Of a stretch of DNA of 64,000 nucleotides, positions 51,178 through 60,111 are shown one piece after another. Position numbers and translations under genes: made by a program. The notes beneath the pieces are model-generated. The model was not told the DNA's origin, did not search any database, and worked only from the letters and a program-made list of their open reading frames with translations. Each line of letters begins with the position of its first letter. The first letter of the stretch is position 1. The DNA is from Limnohabitans sp. Rim11 (GTDB lineage: Bacteria; Pseudomonadota; Gammaproteobacteria; Burkholderiales; Burkholderiaceae_C). The stretch spans positions 1 through 64,000 of the forward strand of contig NZ_CXOM01000006.1 of NCBI RefSeq assembly GCF_001269365.1. Reading direction: 5' to 3'.

Positions 51178-52102
51178 TGATTGGCATCTCAAAAAAATCG
51201 GCGTTCATGTCTGGGCCATCTTCCTCAGACTCATCGTCTTCGGTATCTGGCAGTGCCCAAAACAGGCGGTCGGGAATGACTTTGCCCATGCCAGGGCGAA
51301 AGCCCTCGTCTAAGCAGCGGTCTAAATAATGCAGAGCTTCGCTTGTGGCTGCTGATAAATCAAGCCCTGTAGCAATTAAAGCAGCCAGTGCGGCAGAAAG
51401 TGTTTCGCCTGCACCACTGAAAACGGCTTCAATGCGCTCAAACTTTTCGTGTCCCACCACCGTTTCGGGGGTGGCCAAGACGTTATCAATGTGTTGGTCG
51501 TTCAGGGTGATGCCAGTGACCAGGGTGTAGGGCACGCCCAACTCTGAAGCGGCTTTGGCGATGTCGCGCGGGCCTGGATTTTTGTCGCTGGCCCAGTCGG
51601 GTAACAACCAACGGCGCAAGGTGCTGTGATGGCCCACCAAGATACTGGTTTGAGGCAACAGCAGTTCTCGGAAGGCGTCGAGGTACTGGTCGATTTGGTC
51701 GTCTTCCCACCAAGACAAGTTGGGCATGTACGCTACCACCGGCACGCCGTCGTAGTCGGCGGTGAGTTCGGCAATGATGCTGATGTTTTCGGCACTGCCG
51801 GCAAAGCCAACTTTGATGACCTGCGGGGGAATGTCTTCTAGAACGGCCCGCGCTTGATCGCCCACAGCTTCTTCGTCTAGGGGAAAGAAATCAAAAATTT
51901 GGGCGGAGTCGCGGGCGTAAGCGCCCGTCAGAACGGGCAGGGCGTGGGCACCTACTGAGGCAATGGCCAAAACATCGGCACTGATGCCGCTAGAACCACT
52001 GGGATCGGAGGCATTGAACACCAATACGCAAGCAATGCTGGCTTCTTCTTCGCCTTCGAGGGTTTCCTCTGGCAGTTCTGACGGCGGTAAAGGTGTGGTC
52101 AT
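51161..52102 (-). CDS. thiD: ThiD-like hydroxymethylpyrimidine (phosphate) kinase
   Basis: A 313-residue protein with HMP-kinase features: [43 protein letters not shown] near the N-terminus and the anion-hole region [20 protein letters not shown] (in place of the usual SGTGDTL). It probably phosphorylates HMP to HMP-PP for thiamin. The N-terminal 25 residues are Glu/Pro-rich and the C-terminus is acidic ([14 protein letters not shown]). It is divergent from rubredoxin and overlaps hemL. Confidence 0.86.
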   Translation of the reverse strand: MTTPLPPSELPEETLEGEEEASIACVLVFNASDPSGSSGISADVLAIASVGAHALPVLTGAYARDSAQIFDFFPLDEEAVGDQARAVLEDIPPQVIKVGFAGSAENISIIAELTADYDGVPVVAYMPNLSWWEDDQIDQYLDAFRELLLPQTSILVGHHSTLRRWLLPDWASDKNPGPRDIAKAASELGVPYTLVTGITLNDQHIDNVLATPETVVGHEKFERIEAVFSGAGETLSAALAALIATGLDLSAATSEALHYLDRCLDEGFRPGMGKVIPDRLFWALPDTEDDESEEDGPDMNADFFEMPINDTKH

Positions 52103-52159
52103 GGGTTACAGTCAAGCCCGATACAATCATTTCATTCTATTCGACACTGGTGACACTCT

Positions 52160-52333
52160 GTGACTGATACTAAAACTTGGATGTGCTTAATTTGCGGCTG
52201 GATTTACGACGAGGCCGCTGGTTGTCCTGAAGACGGCATTGCCCCCGGCACTGCCTGGGCCGATGTGCCCATGAACTGGACTTGTCCAGAGTGCGGCGCT
52301 CGCAAAGAAGACTTTGAAATGGTGGCCATCTAA
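52160..52333 (+). CDS. Rubredoxin (57 aa, GTG start)
   Basis: GTG at 52160 opens a 57-residue frame ending at TAA (52333). The [Fe(SCys)4] ligands are in CLICG (WMCLICGWIYDEAAG) and CPECG (MNWTCPECGARKEDFEM), with the family W/Y/P pattern. The product TDTKTWMCLICGWIYD matches the common betaproteobacterial form. It carries single electrons, for example to alkane or aromatic oxygenases. It sits opposite thiD, an arrangement frequent near hemL in this order. Confidence 0.9.
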   Translation: MTDTKTWMCLICGWIYDEAAGCPEDGIAPGTAWADVPMNWTCPECGARKEDFEMVAI

Positions 52334-52372
52334 GGCTATCCAAGGCCAGCTTCGACAGCCTTGCAGGCTGTC

Positions 52373-53863
52373 TTAAGCGATTTTTTTCACCACGGCGTAA
52401 CGCGCCAATGTAGTCTCTCGGGCCTCTGCGTGATTGACCACGGGCAAGGGATAGTCTTTTCCTAAAGTAATGCCGGCCGCCTGCAAAGCCAGGGGCTTGG
52501 CTTCCCATGGCGCATGAATGTCGGCACCCTCTAGACCCGCCAACTGCGGCAAATAGCGCTTGATGAATTTGCCTTTGGGGTCAAATTTTTCGCTTTGCGT
52601 GACGGGGTTAAAAATTCGGAAATAGGGCTGGGCATCGCAGCCGCTAGAACTGGCCCACTGCCAACCGCCGTTGTTGGCCGATAAGTCAAAGTCAATGAGG
52701 TGCTGGGCAAAGTATTTCTCGCCCCAGCGCCAATCGACCCCGAGGTCTTTGGTGAGGAATGATGCCACCACCATGCGCAGGCGGTTGTGCATGTAACCCG
52801 TTTGATTGATTTGGGCCATGGCGGCATCGACTAGCGGGTAGCCAGTTCGGCCTTCGCACCAAGCTGCAAACAAGGCCTTGCCATGAGGGCCGTGGTCCCA
52901 CTTAATTTGGTCGTATTCGGCCTTGAAACTGCGCTGTGCTACGTGCGGAAAGTTGGCCAAAATTTGGGCGTAAAAGTCGCGCCAAATAAGTTCGGACAAC
53001 CACACGCTGGCGCCTTCGCTGGTTTTGTATCGTTGGTAGGCCTCTTGGGCCAATTGGCGAATAGAGATGGTGCCAAAACGCAAGTGAACACTCAAATAAC
53101 TAGGGCCTTTGATGGCGGGAAAGTTGCGAGTTTCTTCGTAGCGGTCGATGCGGTGCAAGAAGTCTTGAAGCAAAGCTTGGGCGCCCGATACACCAGGTTT
53201 GTAATGCAGCGCCGCAAGGTCGATGACTTCAAAGTCGATGTCGGGCAGAGTGGGCACGCCTGCTTGGTAGGCCTTGGGCCTGGGGGCAAGCGATGCTGCA
53301 TGCTCGGCCACGGGGTGAGGGGCCAAGTCTTGAGGCTGAATTTTTTTGAGCCAAGCGTTTTTGTAGGGTGTGAAGACGGTGTAGGGGTTGCCTGCCAAGG
53401 TGAGGACCTCTTGGCGTTCAAACACCACGTGGTCTTTGTAGGTGTGAAAAGCCACGCCCGCGTTGGCCAAGGCGCCCCTGATTTGGGCGTCGCGGGCCAG
53501 TGCCTGCGGCTCATCGTCGTGGTTGGCAAAGACGGCTTGGGCTTCTAGCTGCTTGACCAAGTTCGGGATTTCTTGGAGGGGGCGGCCATGCAACACAATC
53601 AGGCCGCTTTGGCTGGCCACTTTGGCGTCGACGCCTGCTTGGAGCGCGGCTTGACGTATTAAATCGTCCAATTCGACCAAGGATTCTCGAATGAAGGCCA
53701 CCCGGCGGTCTTGGGTGGGCAGTTCTTTCAGAATGTCGGTGTCAAAAACAAAGGCGCAGTGCACTTTGTGGCAATTTTTGAGGGCGTGGAACAGCGCGGC
53801 ATTGTCTGCCACCCGTAAATCGCGTCGAAACCAGACCAAGCCGGTAGAAAAGGGTTTGTGCAT
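52373..53863 (-). CDS. phrB: Deoxyribodipyrimidine photolyase PhrB (class I CPD)
   Basis: A 496-residue light-dependent DNA repair enzyme. N-terminal alpha/beta domain FSTGLVWFRRDLRVADNAALFHAL. The C-terminal FAD domain has RTGYPLVDAAMAQINQTGYMHNRLRMVVASFLTKDLGVDWRWGEKYFAQHLIDFDLSANNGGWQWASSSGCDAQPYFRIFNP, a textbook CPD photolyase segment. FAD is the cofactor; the antenna cofactor cannot be read from the sequence. It is monocistronic, convergent with rubredoxin. Confidence 0.95.
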   Translation of the reverse strand: MHKPFSTGLVWFRRDLRVADNAALFHALKNCHKVHCAFVFDTDILKELPTQDRRVAFIRESLVELDDLIRQAALQAGVDAKVASQSGLIVLHGRPLQEIPNLVKQLEAQAVFANHDDEPQALARDAQIRGALANAGVAFHTYKDHVVFERQEVLTLAGNPYTVFTPYKNAWLKKIQPQDLAPHPVAEHAASLAPRPKAYQAGVPTLPDIDFEVIDLAALHYKPGVSGAQALLQDFLHRIDRYEETRNFPAIKGPSYLSVHLRFGTISIRQLAQEAYQRYKTSEGASVWLSELIWRDFYAQILANFPHVAQRSFKAEYDQIKWDHGPHGKALFAAWCEGRTGYPLVDAAMAQINQTGYMHNRLRMVVASFLTKDLGVDWRWGEKYFAQHLIDFDLSANNGGWQWASSSGCDAQPYFRIFNPVTQSEKFDPKGKFIKRYLPQLAGLEGADIHAPWEAKPLALQAAGITLGKDYPLPVVNHAEARETTLARYAVVKKIA

Positions 53864-53889
53864 GGGTTGGAGGCCGTTAAAATTGGGAC

Positions 53890-54570
53890 ATGTCTGCCGA
53901 TTTTGCCTCCACTCTGCTTTCGCATCATTTTTTGATTGCCATGCCCGGTTTGGAGGACCCTGTATTTGCCAAGAGCGTGGTGTATTTGTGCGAACACTCA
54001 GAGCGGGGCGCCATGGGCTTGATCATCAACAAGCCCGGCGAACTCAGTTTGAAGCATTTGTTCGACAAAGTCGAGTTGCCCCTACACCGAGAAGACCTAT
54101 TGCAATCCAATGTATTGCATGGCGGCCCAGTTCAAACCGAGCGTGGGTTTGTGTTGCACGAGCCCATGTTGGAAGCCGACTCTGAAAATTCTGAAAGCGC
54201 TGAGCTCTCTGAAGCCGTTGAAGCCTCTGAAGCTTCTTCTGGTTCAGCCGCCAATGAAACAGCTCCGCAAACCAAGTCCATTTATGCCTCCACCCTGACC
54301 GTACCAGGCGGTTTGGCCATGACCACTTCCAAAGATGTTTTGGAAGCCATGTCCAACGGCTCTGGCCCCAAGCGCGTGCTGGTCACCTTGGGCTATGCCT
54401 CTTGGGGCGAAGGTCAACTCGAATCAGAAATTGGTGAAAACAGCTGGCTCACAGTCGAAGCCGACCCGGCCGTTATTTTTGACACACCCATCGAGAAGCG
54501 TTACGAAAAAGCCCTGGCCTTGCTGGGTTTGCAACCCTGGATGCTGTCTACAGTGGCGGGCCACGCATGA
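53890..54570 (+). CDS. yqgE: YqgE/AlgH-family protein with an acidic insert
   Basis: A 226-residue protein, longer than the usual 185-190. Family segments: SHHFLIAMPGLEDPVFAKSVVYLCEHSERGAMGLIINKP, NVLHGGPVQTERGFVLHEP and VTLGYASWGEGQLESEIGENSWLTVEADPAVIFDTP. About residues 97-133 form an insert of Ser, Glu and Ala (SEAVEASEASSGSAAN-like, low complexity). The role is unknown. Its stop overlaps the ruvX start by 4 bases; yqgE-ruvX is a conserved pair. Confidence 0.9.
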   Translation: MSADFASTLLSHHFLIAMPGLEDPVFAKSVVYLCEHSERGAMGLIINKPGELSLKHLFDKVELPLHREDLLQSNVLHGGPVQTERGFVLHEPMLEADSENSESAELSEAVEASEASSGSAANETAPQTKSIYASTLTVPGGLAMTTSKDVLEAMSNGSGPKRVLVTLGYASWGEGQLESEIGENSWLTVEADPAVIFDTPIEKRYEKALALLGLQPWMLSTVAGHA

Positions 54571-54983
54571 GCCTAGACCAGGCGCTCTCTGTGCCTGCGT
54601 CGCAGCAGAGTTTTTTGGCTTTTGATTTTGGCATGAAGCGCACTGGCGTAGCGGTAGGCAATCGCATGTTGCGACAGGCCACCCCCCAAGCCACGGTGGT
54701 GGCCGAAGGCGATGCGCGTTTTGCGCTCATTGAAAAACGCATCAAAGAATGGACCCCCGACGCCTTGGTGGTGGGGGTGCCTTTTCACCCCGATGGCGCA
54801 GCCCATGAAAACACCTTGCGCGCGCAAAAGTTTGCGCGACAACTGCGCGGCCGCTTTGGTTTGAATGTGTACGAAGTAGACGAGCGCTACAGCACCACAG
54901 AAGCCATCTCAAATGGCGCGAAGGATGCCGACGCTGCGTCGGCTTGCATTATTTTGGAACAATTTTTAAGGAGTCTGCCTTGA
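54567..54983 (+). CDS. ruvX: RuvX/YqgF putative Holliday-junction resolvase
   Basis: A 138-residue RNase H-fold protein. The nuclease motif FLAFDFGMKRTGVAVGNRML is at the N-terminus; VVGVPFHPDG and EVDERYSTTEA with the catalytic acids follow, and the final D in KDADAASACIILEQFL. It likely resolves recombination intermediates or processes 16S rRNA 5' ends. It overlaps yqgE by 4 bases and pyrR by 4 bases. Confidence 0.94.
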   Translation: MSLDQALSVPASQQSFLAFDFGMKRTGVAVGNRMLRQATPQATVVAEGDARFALIEKRIKEWTPDALVVGVPFHPDGAAHENTLRAQKFARQLRGRFGLNVYEVDERYSTTEAISNGAKDADAASACIILEQFLRSLP

Positions 54984-55483
54984 GTGCATTGGCTTTGAAT
55001 GCAGAGGCGCTGTACAGCGAACTCTTGCGCGGTGTGCGTGCCATGTGCACCCCCGAAACACGTTTGGTAGGTATCACTTCTGGCGGTGCTTGGTTGGCCG
55101 AGCGCTTGCAAAAAGATTTAGGTTTAACCGGCAAGCACGGCAGCATTTCATCGGCCATGCACCGCGATGACTTTGCGCAGCGAGGCTTGTCGGCTGGCGG
55201 TCAGACCAGTTTGCCTTTTGAAATTCAAGGTGCCGATGTGTTGATCTTGGACGATGTGCTCTACACCGGCCGTACCATTCGCGCGGTTATCAACGAATTG
55301 TTTGACTATGGCCGCCCAGCCAATGTGCGCTTGGCAGTGTTGGTGGACCGTGGTGGCCGTCAGTTGCCTATTCAAGCCGACTATGCAGCCGCGAGAGTGG
55401 CACTGCCCAACACGCAATCGCTGGCGCTGGCCCGCTTGGCCAATGGCCAGTTCAGCTTTGAAGTTCAAGAAGAAAACAGCTAA
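54980..55483 (+). CDS. pyrR: PyrR pyrimidine regulator/uracil phosphoribosyltransferase
   Basis: A TTG start at 54980 is preferred because AAGGAG lies 8 bases before it; the TTG overlaps the ruvX stop (TTGA). The 167-residue product has the PRPP-binding loop [27 protein letters not shown] and the N-terminal [13 protein letters not shown]. It has phosphoribosyltransferase structure; in betaproteobacteria the RNA-binding attenuation role is less sure than in Bacillus. pyrB follows after 17 bases. Confidence 0.92.
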   Translation: MSALALNAEALYSELLRGVRAMCTPETRLVGITSGGAWLAERLQKDLGLTGKHGSISSAMHRDDFAQRGLSAGGQTSLPFEIQGADVLILDDVLYTGRTIRAVINELFDYGRPANVRLAVLVDRGGRQLPIQADYAAARVALPNTQSLALARLANGQFSFEVQEENS

Positions 55484-55500
55484 GCAGGGAAAAAATAACA

Positions 55501-56463
55501 ATGCTCTACAAACGCAATCCCCAACTCAACAAAAACGGTGAACTGATTCACTTGCTGTCCACCGAAGGTTTGTCGCGCGACATCCTGACGCACATCTTGG
55601 ACACTGCTGCCAACTTCGTGAGCGTCAGCGACCGCGAAGTGAAGAAGGTGCCCTTGCTGCGCGGCAAGAGCGTCTTCAACTTGTTCTTTGAAAACAGCAC
55701 ACGCACTCGCACCACGTTTGAAATTGCGGCCACGCGTTTGTCGGCCGATGTGATTAATCTCGACATTGCGCGCTCGTCTGCTTCTAAAGGCGAATCGCTG
55801 TTAGATACCATTGCCAACTTGTCGGCCATGGCAGCCGATATTTTTGTGGTGCGCCACTCTGAGTCGGGTGCGCCTTACCTCATTGCACAGCACGTGGCAC
55901 CGCATGTGCACGTGGTCAATGCGGGTGACGGCAGGCACGCACACCCTACCCAGGGTTTGCTCGACATGTACACCATTCGCCATTACAAAAAAGATTTTGC
56001 AAACCTAACGGTGGCCATTGTGGGTGACGTGTTGCACTCACGCGTGGCGCGGTCAGACATTCATGCGCTGACCACTTTGGGCTGTGCCGAAGTGCGCGTG
56101 GTGGGTCCGCAAACCTTGGTGCCTTCCGACATGGCGCAAATGGGTGTCAAGGTATTCCATAACTTGGAAGAGGGCATCAAAGACTGCGACGTGGTTATAA
56201 CCCTGCGCTTGCAAAACGAGCGCATGAGCGGTGCCTTGTTGCCCTCCAGCCAAGAATATTTCAAACGCTTTGGCCTCACACCCGAAAAGCTGCAACTGGC
56301 CAAGTCCGATGCCATCGTGATGCACCCGGGCCCGATTAACCGCGGTGTAGAAATTGATTCGGCTGTGGTGGATGGCCCGCAAAGCGTGATCTTGCCGCAG
56401 GTGACTTTTGGTATTGCGGTGCGCATGGCCGTGATGAGCATCGTGGCGGGCAACGAAGCCTAA
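55501..56463 (+). CDS. pyrB: Aspartate carbamoyltransferase catalytic chain
   Basis: A 320-residue enzyme with the carbamoyl-phosphate motif [14 protein letters not shown] (about residue 61) and the [12 protein letters not shown] segment (HPTQxLLD). It makes N-carbamoylaspartate, the first committed pyrimidine step. Like the Pseudomonas type, it has a partner, the inactive dihydroorotase-like pyrC' just downstream, instead of pyrI. Confidence 0.96.
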   Translation: MLYKRNPQLNKNGELIHLLSTEGLSRDILTHILDTAANFVSVSDREVKKVPLLRGKSVFNLFFENSTRTRTTFEIAATRLSADVINLDIARSSASKGESLLDTIANLSAMAADIFVVRHSESGAPYLIAQHVAPHVHVVNAGDGRHAHPTQGLLDMYTIRHYKKDFANLTVAIVGDVLHSRVARSDIHALTTLGCAEVRVVGPQTLVPSDMAQMGVKVFHNLEEGIKDCDVVITLRLQNERMSGALLPSSQEYFKRFGLTPEKLQLAKSDAIVMHPGPINRGVEIDSAVVDGPQSVILPQVTFGIAVRMAVMSIVAGNEA

Positions 56464-56464
56464 T

Positions 56465-56491
56465 TAGAAGAAATAGAAGAAATAGAAGAAA
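56465..56491 (+). repeat. Three tandem copies of a 9-base unit before pyrC'
   Basis: TAGAAGAAA occurs three times in a row immediately after the pyrB stop and before the pyrC' start at 56502. The last copy supplies AGAAGAAAGAC in ribosome-site position. Confidence 0.85.
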
Positions 56492-56501
56492 GACAAAGAC
56501 C

Positions 56502-57773
56502 ATGAAAATTTTGATACAAGGCGGCCGCGTGATCGACCCCGCAAGCAAAACTGACACGGTAGCCGATGTGGCCATTTCGGCCGGCAAAATTGTGGCTATA
56601 GGCAAAGCGCCCGCAGATTTTCAAGCGCAAAAAACCATCGATGCCAAAGGCCTGATTGTGATGCCAGGTTTGGTCGATTTGTCCGTAAGGCTCAAAGAGC
56701 CAGGCCACGAACACGAAGGCATGCTCGACTCAGAGTTGGCCGCAGCTGTGGCCGGTGGCGTCACCAGCTTGGTGTGTCCGCCCGACACAGATCCCGTGTT
56801 GGACGAACCTGGCTTGGTAGAAATGCTGCGCTTCAAAGCAGAAAAACTGAACCGCTCACACGTGATGCCCCTGGGTGCGTTAACACGCGGCCTCAAAGGC
56901 GAAGTGTTAACCGAAATGGTTCAACTGACCGAAGCTGGTTGCGTCGGTTTCAGCCAGGCCGAAGTTGCTTTAGAAAATACTCAAGTGTTGCAGCGTGCAT
57001 TGCAGTACGCCAACTCATTTGGCTACACCGTGTGGCTGCGCCCCCAAGAGTTGCATTTGGGCAAAGGTGTTGCTGCAAGCGGCCCCTTGGCCACACGCAT
57101 GGGTTTGTCTGGCGTGCCGGTGGCTGCAGAAACCATTGCTTTGCACACCATTTTTGAACTGCTCAAAAGCATCAAAGCGCATGTGCACCTGTGCCGCATC
57201 AGCAGTGCGGCAGGCGTGGCATTGGTGCGTCAAGCCAAAGCAGAAGGCTTGTCGGTTACATGCGATGTCAGTATCAACTCATTGCACCTGACTGACGCCG
57301 ACGTGGGTTACTTCGACAGCCGCGCGCGCGTGTCACCACCGCTGCGTCAACAACGCGATAGAGATGCGCTGCGCGAGGCTTTGGCCGACGGCACCATCGA
57401 CGCCTTGGTGTCCGATCACAGCCCTGTGAGCGAAGATGAAAAAGCCTTGCCCTTTGCCGAAGCAGAACCAGGCGCCACCGGCCTAGAGTTGTTGCTCAGC
57501 TTGGCCCTCAAGTGGTCGCAAGACAGCAAAGTGCCACTGCCGCGCGCGATAGCCGCCATCACCAGCGAAGCAGCTCGTGTGTTGGGTAAAGACATCGGGC
57601 AGTTGAAAGTGGGTGCACAAGCCGACGTGTGTATTTTGGATGCCGAGGCTCACTGGCAAGTCACCTCCGCCAACTTGCGCAGCCAAGGCAAGTACACACC
57701 CTTCTCGGGTTACGACTTGCCCGGCCGCGTGCAATGTACCTTGGTGGGCGGACTAGTGGCGTATCAAGCCTAA
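56502..57773 (+). CDS. pyrX: Degenerate dihydroorotase PyrC' (PyrX), probable ATCase subunit
   Basis: A 423-residue amidohydrolase-fold protein. The active DHOase motif HVHLRDPG is changed to SVRLKEPG (VDLSVRLKEPGHE), so two zinc-ligand histidines are lost. The carboxylated-lysine motif is also changed (HEGMLDSE), and a later histidine pair reads HLCRISS. Thus it is very probably inactive and works as the structural partner of PyrB, as PyrX does in Pseudomonas; a working pyrC should be elsewhere in the genome. A tandem 9-base repeat precedes it. Confidence 0.9.
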   Translation: MKILIQGGRVIDPASKTDTVADVAISAGKIVAIGKAPADFQAQKTIDAKGLIVMPGLVDLSVRLKEPGHEHEGMLDSELAAAVAGGVTSLVCPPDTDPVLDEPGLVEMLRFKAEKLNRSHVMPLGALTRGLKGEVLTEMVQLTEAGCVGFSQAEVALENTQVLQRALQYANSFGYTVWLRPQELHLGKGVAASGPLATRMGLSGVPVAAETIALHTIFELLKSIKAHVHLCRISSAAGVALVRQAKAEGLSVTCDVSINSLHLTDADVGYFDSRARVSPPLRQQRDRDALREALADGTIDALVSDHSPVSEDEKALPFAEAEPGATGLELLLSLALKWSQDSKVPLPRAIAAITSEAARVLGKDIGQLKVGAQADVCILDAEAHWQVTSANLRSQGKYTPFSGYDLPGRVQCTLVGGLVAYQA

Positions 57774-57775
57774 GC

Positions 57776-58513
57776 ATGCGCGTCATTGTTAAATTGCTGC
57801 GGGGCATATGGCATGTGCTGCTGGGTTGGTTCACCATTTACTTTCGGTTTCCCCAACTGAATCCGCAGCAACGTGAAGCCCGTGTGCAAGTTTGGGCCTC
57901 GCAGCTTTTGCGCATTTGGGACATTGAACTTGAAGTGCGCGGCAAGCCTGTGTTGCTGGGGCCGGCTCTGTTGGTGTGCAATCACATATCGTGGTTAGAC
58001 ATTGTGGTGATTCATGCGACTCGGCATTGCCGCTTTGTATCCAAATCAGAATTGCGTGAATGGCCTTTGATTGGGACTTTAGCCACAGGTGCTGGCACGC
58101 TCTACATTGAGCGCGAGAATCGCAAAGATGCTATGCGCATGGTGAAGGAAATGGCGGGCGCTTTGAAGGATGGTGATGTGTTGGCTGTTTTCCCTGAAGG
58201 CACCACCGGAGATGGTTTCGACTTGTTGCCTTTTCACGCCAACCTGATTCAGTCTGCCATTGATGGCGACGCGCCTATTCAGCCATTGGCGCTTCAGTAT
58301 TTGGATTCGAGGTCCGGTGAAATATCGATGGCGGCCAGGTTTGTGGGAGACGACACCTTGGTGGGGTCGATTTGGAGCACGCTCAACTCAACGGGCCTTA
58401 GGGCCATTGTGAATTTTGGTGAGATTGAAGTAGCGGCGGGCAGAGACCGAAGAGGTTGGTCGCAAGATCTGCGTCAAAAAGTGATGGACTTGAAATTGGC
58501 TTGTAGGGCCTAA
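57776..58513 (+). CDS. 1-acyl-glycerol-3-phosphate acyltransferase (PlsC family)
   Basis: The ATG at 57776, 2 bases after the pyrC' stop, gives a 245-residue protein. The acyltransferase motif NHISWLD (NHX4D type) is at about residue 65, and the second motif is FPEGTTGDG at about 142. It transfers an acyl chain in phospholipid synthesis. A hydrophobic N-terminal segment (GIWHVLLGWFTIYF) anchors it to the membrane. End of the pyrR-pyrB-pyrC' operon. Confidence 0.9.
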   Translation: MRVIVKLLRGIWHVLLGWFTIYFRFPQLNPQQREARVQVWASQLLRIWDIELEVRGKPVLLGPALLVCNHISWLDIVVIHATRHCRFVSKSELREWPLIGTLATGAGTLYIERENRKDAMRMVKEMAGALKDGDVLAVFPEGTTGDGFDLLPFHANLIQSAIDGDAPIQPLALQYLDSRSGEISMAARFVGDDTLVGSIWSTLNSTGLRAIVNFGEIEVAAGRDRRGWSQDLRQKVMDLKLACRA

Positions 58514-58520
58514 CCATACT

Positions 58521-58595
58521 TGGTGCCTCCGACAGGAATCGAACCTGTATCTAGCGCTTAGGAGGCACTCGTTCTATCCATTGAACTACGGCGGC
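58521..58595 (-). tRNA. tRNA-Arg (anticodon CCU)
   Basis: On the minus strand the D-arm is GTTC-AATGGATA-GAAC, the anticodon arm is AGTGC-CTCCTAA-GCGCT with anticodon CCT, the T-arm is ACAGG-TTCGATT-CCTGT and the 3' end is CGGAGGC-A-CCA. The 5' acceptor strand directly before TA (8-9) is GCCGCCG, giving one G-A mismatch (4-69). Six bases further upstream GCCTCCG is a perfect complement of CGGAGGC. The CCA is encoded. Confidence 0.9.
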
Positions 58596-58607
58596 GGAGG
58601 CTGAATT

Positions 58608-58904
58608 TTAGCCTTCAAACCCGTCCACAATGGCAATGTGACCTTCTGAATTGGCTTTTCTGTGCGGCACGATGGCTTGGTATTCGGGGCTGTTGTACCA
58701 AGTTTCTGCGGCTGCACGGCTGGCAAATTCAATGACCACACGGCGATTGCCTTGGGCGTTGCCTTCGAGCTGTGTGCAGTCGCCACCTCTGACCAAATAT
58801 TTGCCGCCGTATTGCGCCAATGTGGCGGGTACGTGCTTTGAATAGAGGGTATAGCCCTCTGGGTTGTGAACGGTTACTTGTCCAATGAGGTATGCCTTGG
58901 CCAT
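58608..58904 (-). CDS. DUF1330 family protein (98 aa)
   Basis: The small ferredoxin-like fold MAKAYLIGQVTVHNPEGYTLYSKHVPATLAQYGGKYLVRGGDCTQLEG and VVIEFASRAAAETWYNSPEYQAIVPHRKANSEGHIAIVDGF is the DUF1330 signature. The family is of unknown function and about 95-100 residues, as here. It is on the same strand as the vWA gene, 19 bases away. Confidence 0.92.
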   Translation of the reverse strand: MAKAYLIGQVTVHNPEGYTLYSKHVPATLAQYGGKYLVRGGDCTQLEGNAQGNRRVVIEFASRAAAETWYNSPEYQAIVPHRKANSEGHIAIVDGFEG

Positions 58905-58923
58905 GGTGTCTCCTTTGTCTAAT

Positions 58924-60108
58924 TTACTTACTCATCATGCGCATGGCATCTTCCAAGCCCTTGAGGGTGAGCGGAAACATGCGATTGCTCATGAGTTGCT
59001 GAATGACGGCAATGCTCTGTCGGTACTGCCAAACGCCTTGCGGCTCGGGGTTAATCCACGCAAACTTAGGGAAGGTGTGCGTCAAGCGTTGTAACCACTC
59101 TGCACCGGCCTCTTCGTTGTTGTATTCCACGCTGCCGCCAGGTTGCAAAATTTCGTAGGGGCTCATGGTGGCGTCGCCCACAAAGATCAGTTTGTAATCT
59201 TTGTTGTACTTGCGCAGGATGTCCCAGGTTGGAAACTTTTCTGCGTAGCGGCGTTTGTTGTTCTTCCACATAAAGTCGTACACGCAGTTGTGGAAGTAAT
59301 AGAACTCAAGGTGCTTAAATTCAGCCTTGGCTGCAGAGAACAATTCCTCTACGCGCGCAATGTGGTCGTCCATGGTGCCGCCCACGTCCATGAGCAACAA
59401 CACCTTCACATTGTTGTGACGCTCAGGAATCATCTTGATGTCTAAGTAACCCGCGTTGGCAGCCGTAGCGCGAATGGTGTCGGGCAAATCAAGTTCTTCT
59501 GCAGAGCCTTCGCGTGCAAATTTGCGCAGTCGGCGCAATGCTACTTTGATGTTGCGCGTGCCCAGTTCTTGGGTGTCGTCGTAATCGCGGTAGGCGCGTT
59601 GTTCCCACACTTTGACGGCGCTTTTGTTGCCGCCTTTGCCGCCAATACGAATGCCTTGGGGGTTGTGTCCGCCATTGCCAAACGGCGATGTGCCGCCTGT
59701 GCCAATCCATTTGTTGCCACCTTCGTGGCGCTCTTTTTGTTCTTCGAGACGTTTCTTCAAGGTCTCCATCAACTCGTCCCAGCCCATTTTTTCTATGGCG
59801 GCTTTTTGCTCGGGCGTGAGTTCTTTTTCTAAAATTTGCTTGAGCCAATCTAGGGGCACTTCTTTGGTGAAGTCGGTCAGCATTTCGACGCCTTTGAAAT
59901 AGGCGCCAAAGGCCTTGTCAAATTTGTCGTAGTGCTTCTCGTCTTTGACCATGACCGTGCGGCTCAGGTGATAGAAATCGTCGATGCTGCAAGCATCAGA
60001 AGCAGGGCCCACCACGTTGGCTTGAAGGGCCTCCAAGACGTTGAGGTATTCGCGCACAGACACCGGTAATTTGGCGGCACGCAGGGTGTAAAAAAAATCG
60101 ATCAGCAT
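58924..60108 (-). CDS. vWA-domain protein (CoxE-like)
   Basis: A 394-residue protein. The last third is a von Willebrand A-like domain with a modified MIDAS (LLLMDVGGTMDDHIARVEELF), and LIFVGDATMSPYEIL. The N-terminal part is helical (FFYTLRAAKLPVSVREYLNVLEAL, GWDELMETLKKRLEEQKERHEGG) with a Gly-rich HNPQGIRIGGKGGNKS segment. Proteins of this type work with a MoxR AAA ATPase, here the first gene of the same operon. The assembled or remodelled target is unknown. Confidence 0.88.
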   Translation of the reverse strand: MLIDFFYTLRAAKLPVSVREYLNVLEALQANVVGPASDACSIDDFYHLSRTVMVKDEKHYDKFDKAFGAYFKGVEMLTDFTKEVPLDWLKQILEKELTPEQKAAIEKMGWDELMETLKKRLEEQKERHEGGNKWIGTGGTSPFGNGGHNPQGIRIGGKGGNKSAVKVWEQRAYRDYDDTQELGTRNIKVALRRLRKFAREGSAEELDLPDTIRATAANAGYLDIKMIPERHNNVKVLLLMDVGGTMDDHIARVEELFSAAKAEFKHLEFYYFHNCVYDFMWKNNKRRYAEKFPTWDILRKYNKDYKLIFVGDATMSPYEILQPGGSVEYNNEEAGAEWLQRLTHTFPKFAWINPEPQGVWQYRQSIAVIQQLMSNRMFPLTLKGLEDAMRMMSK

Positions 60109-60111
60109 GCT

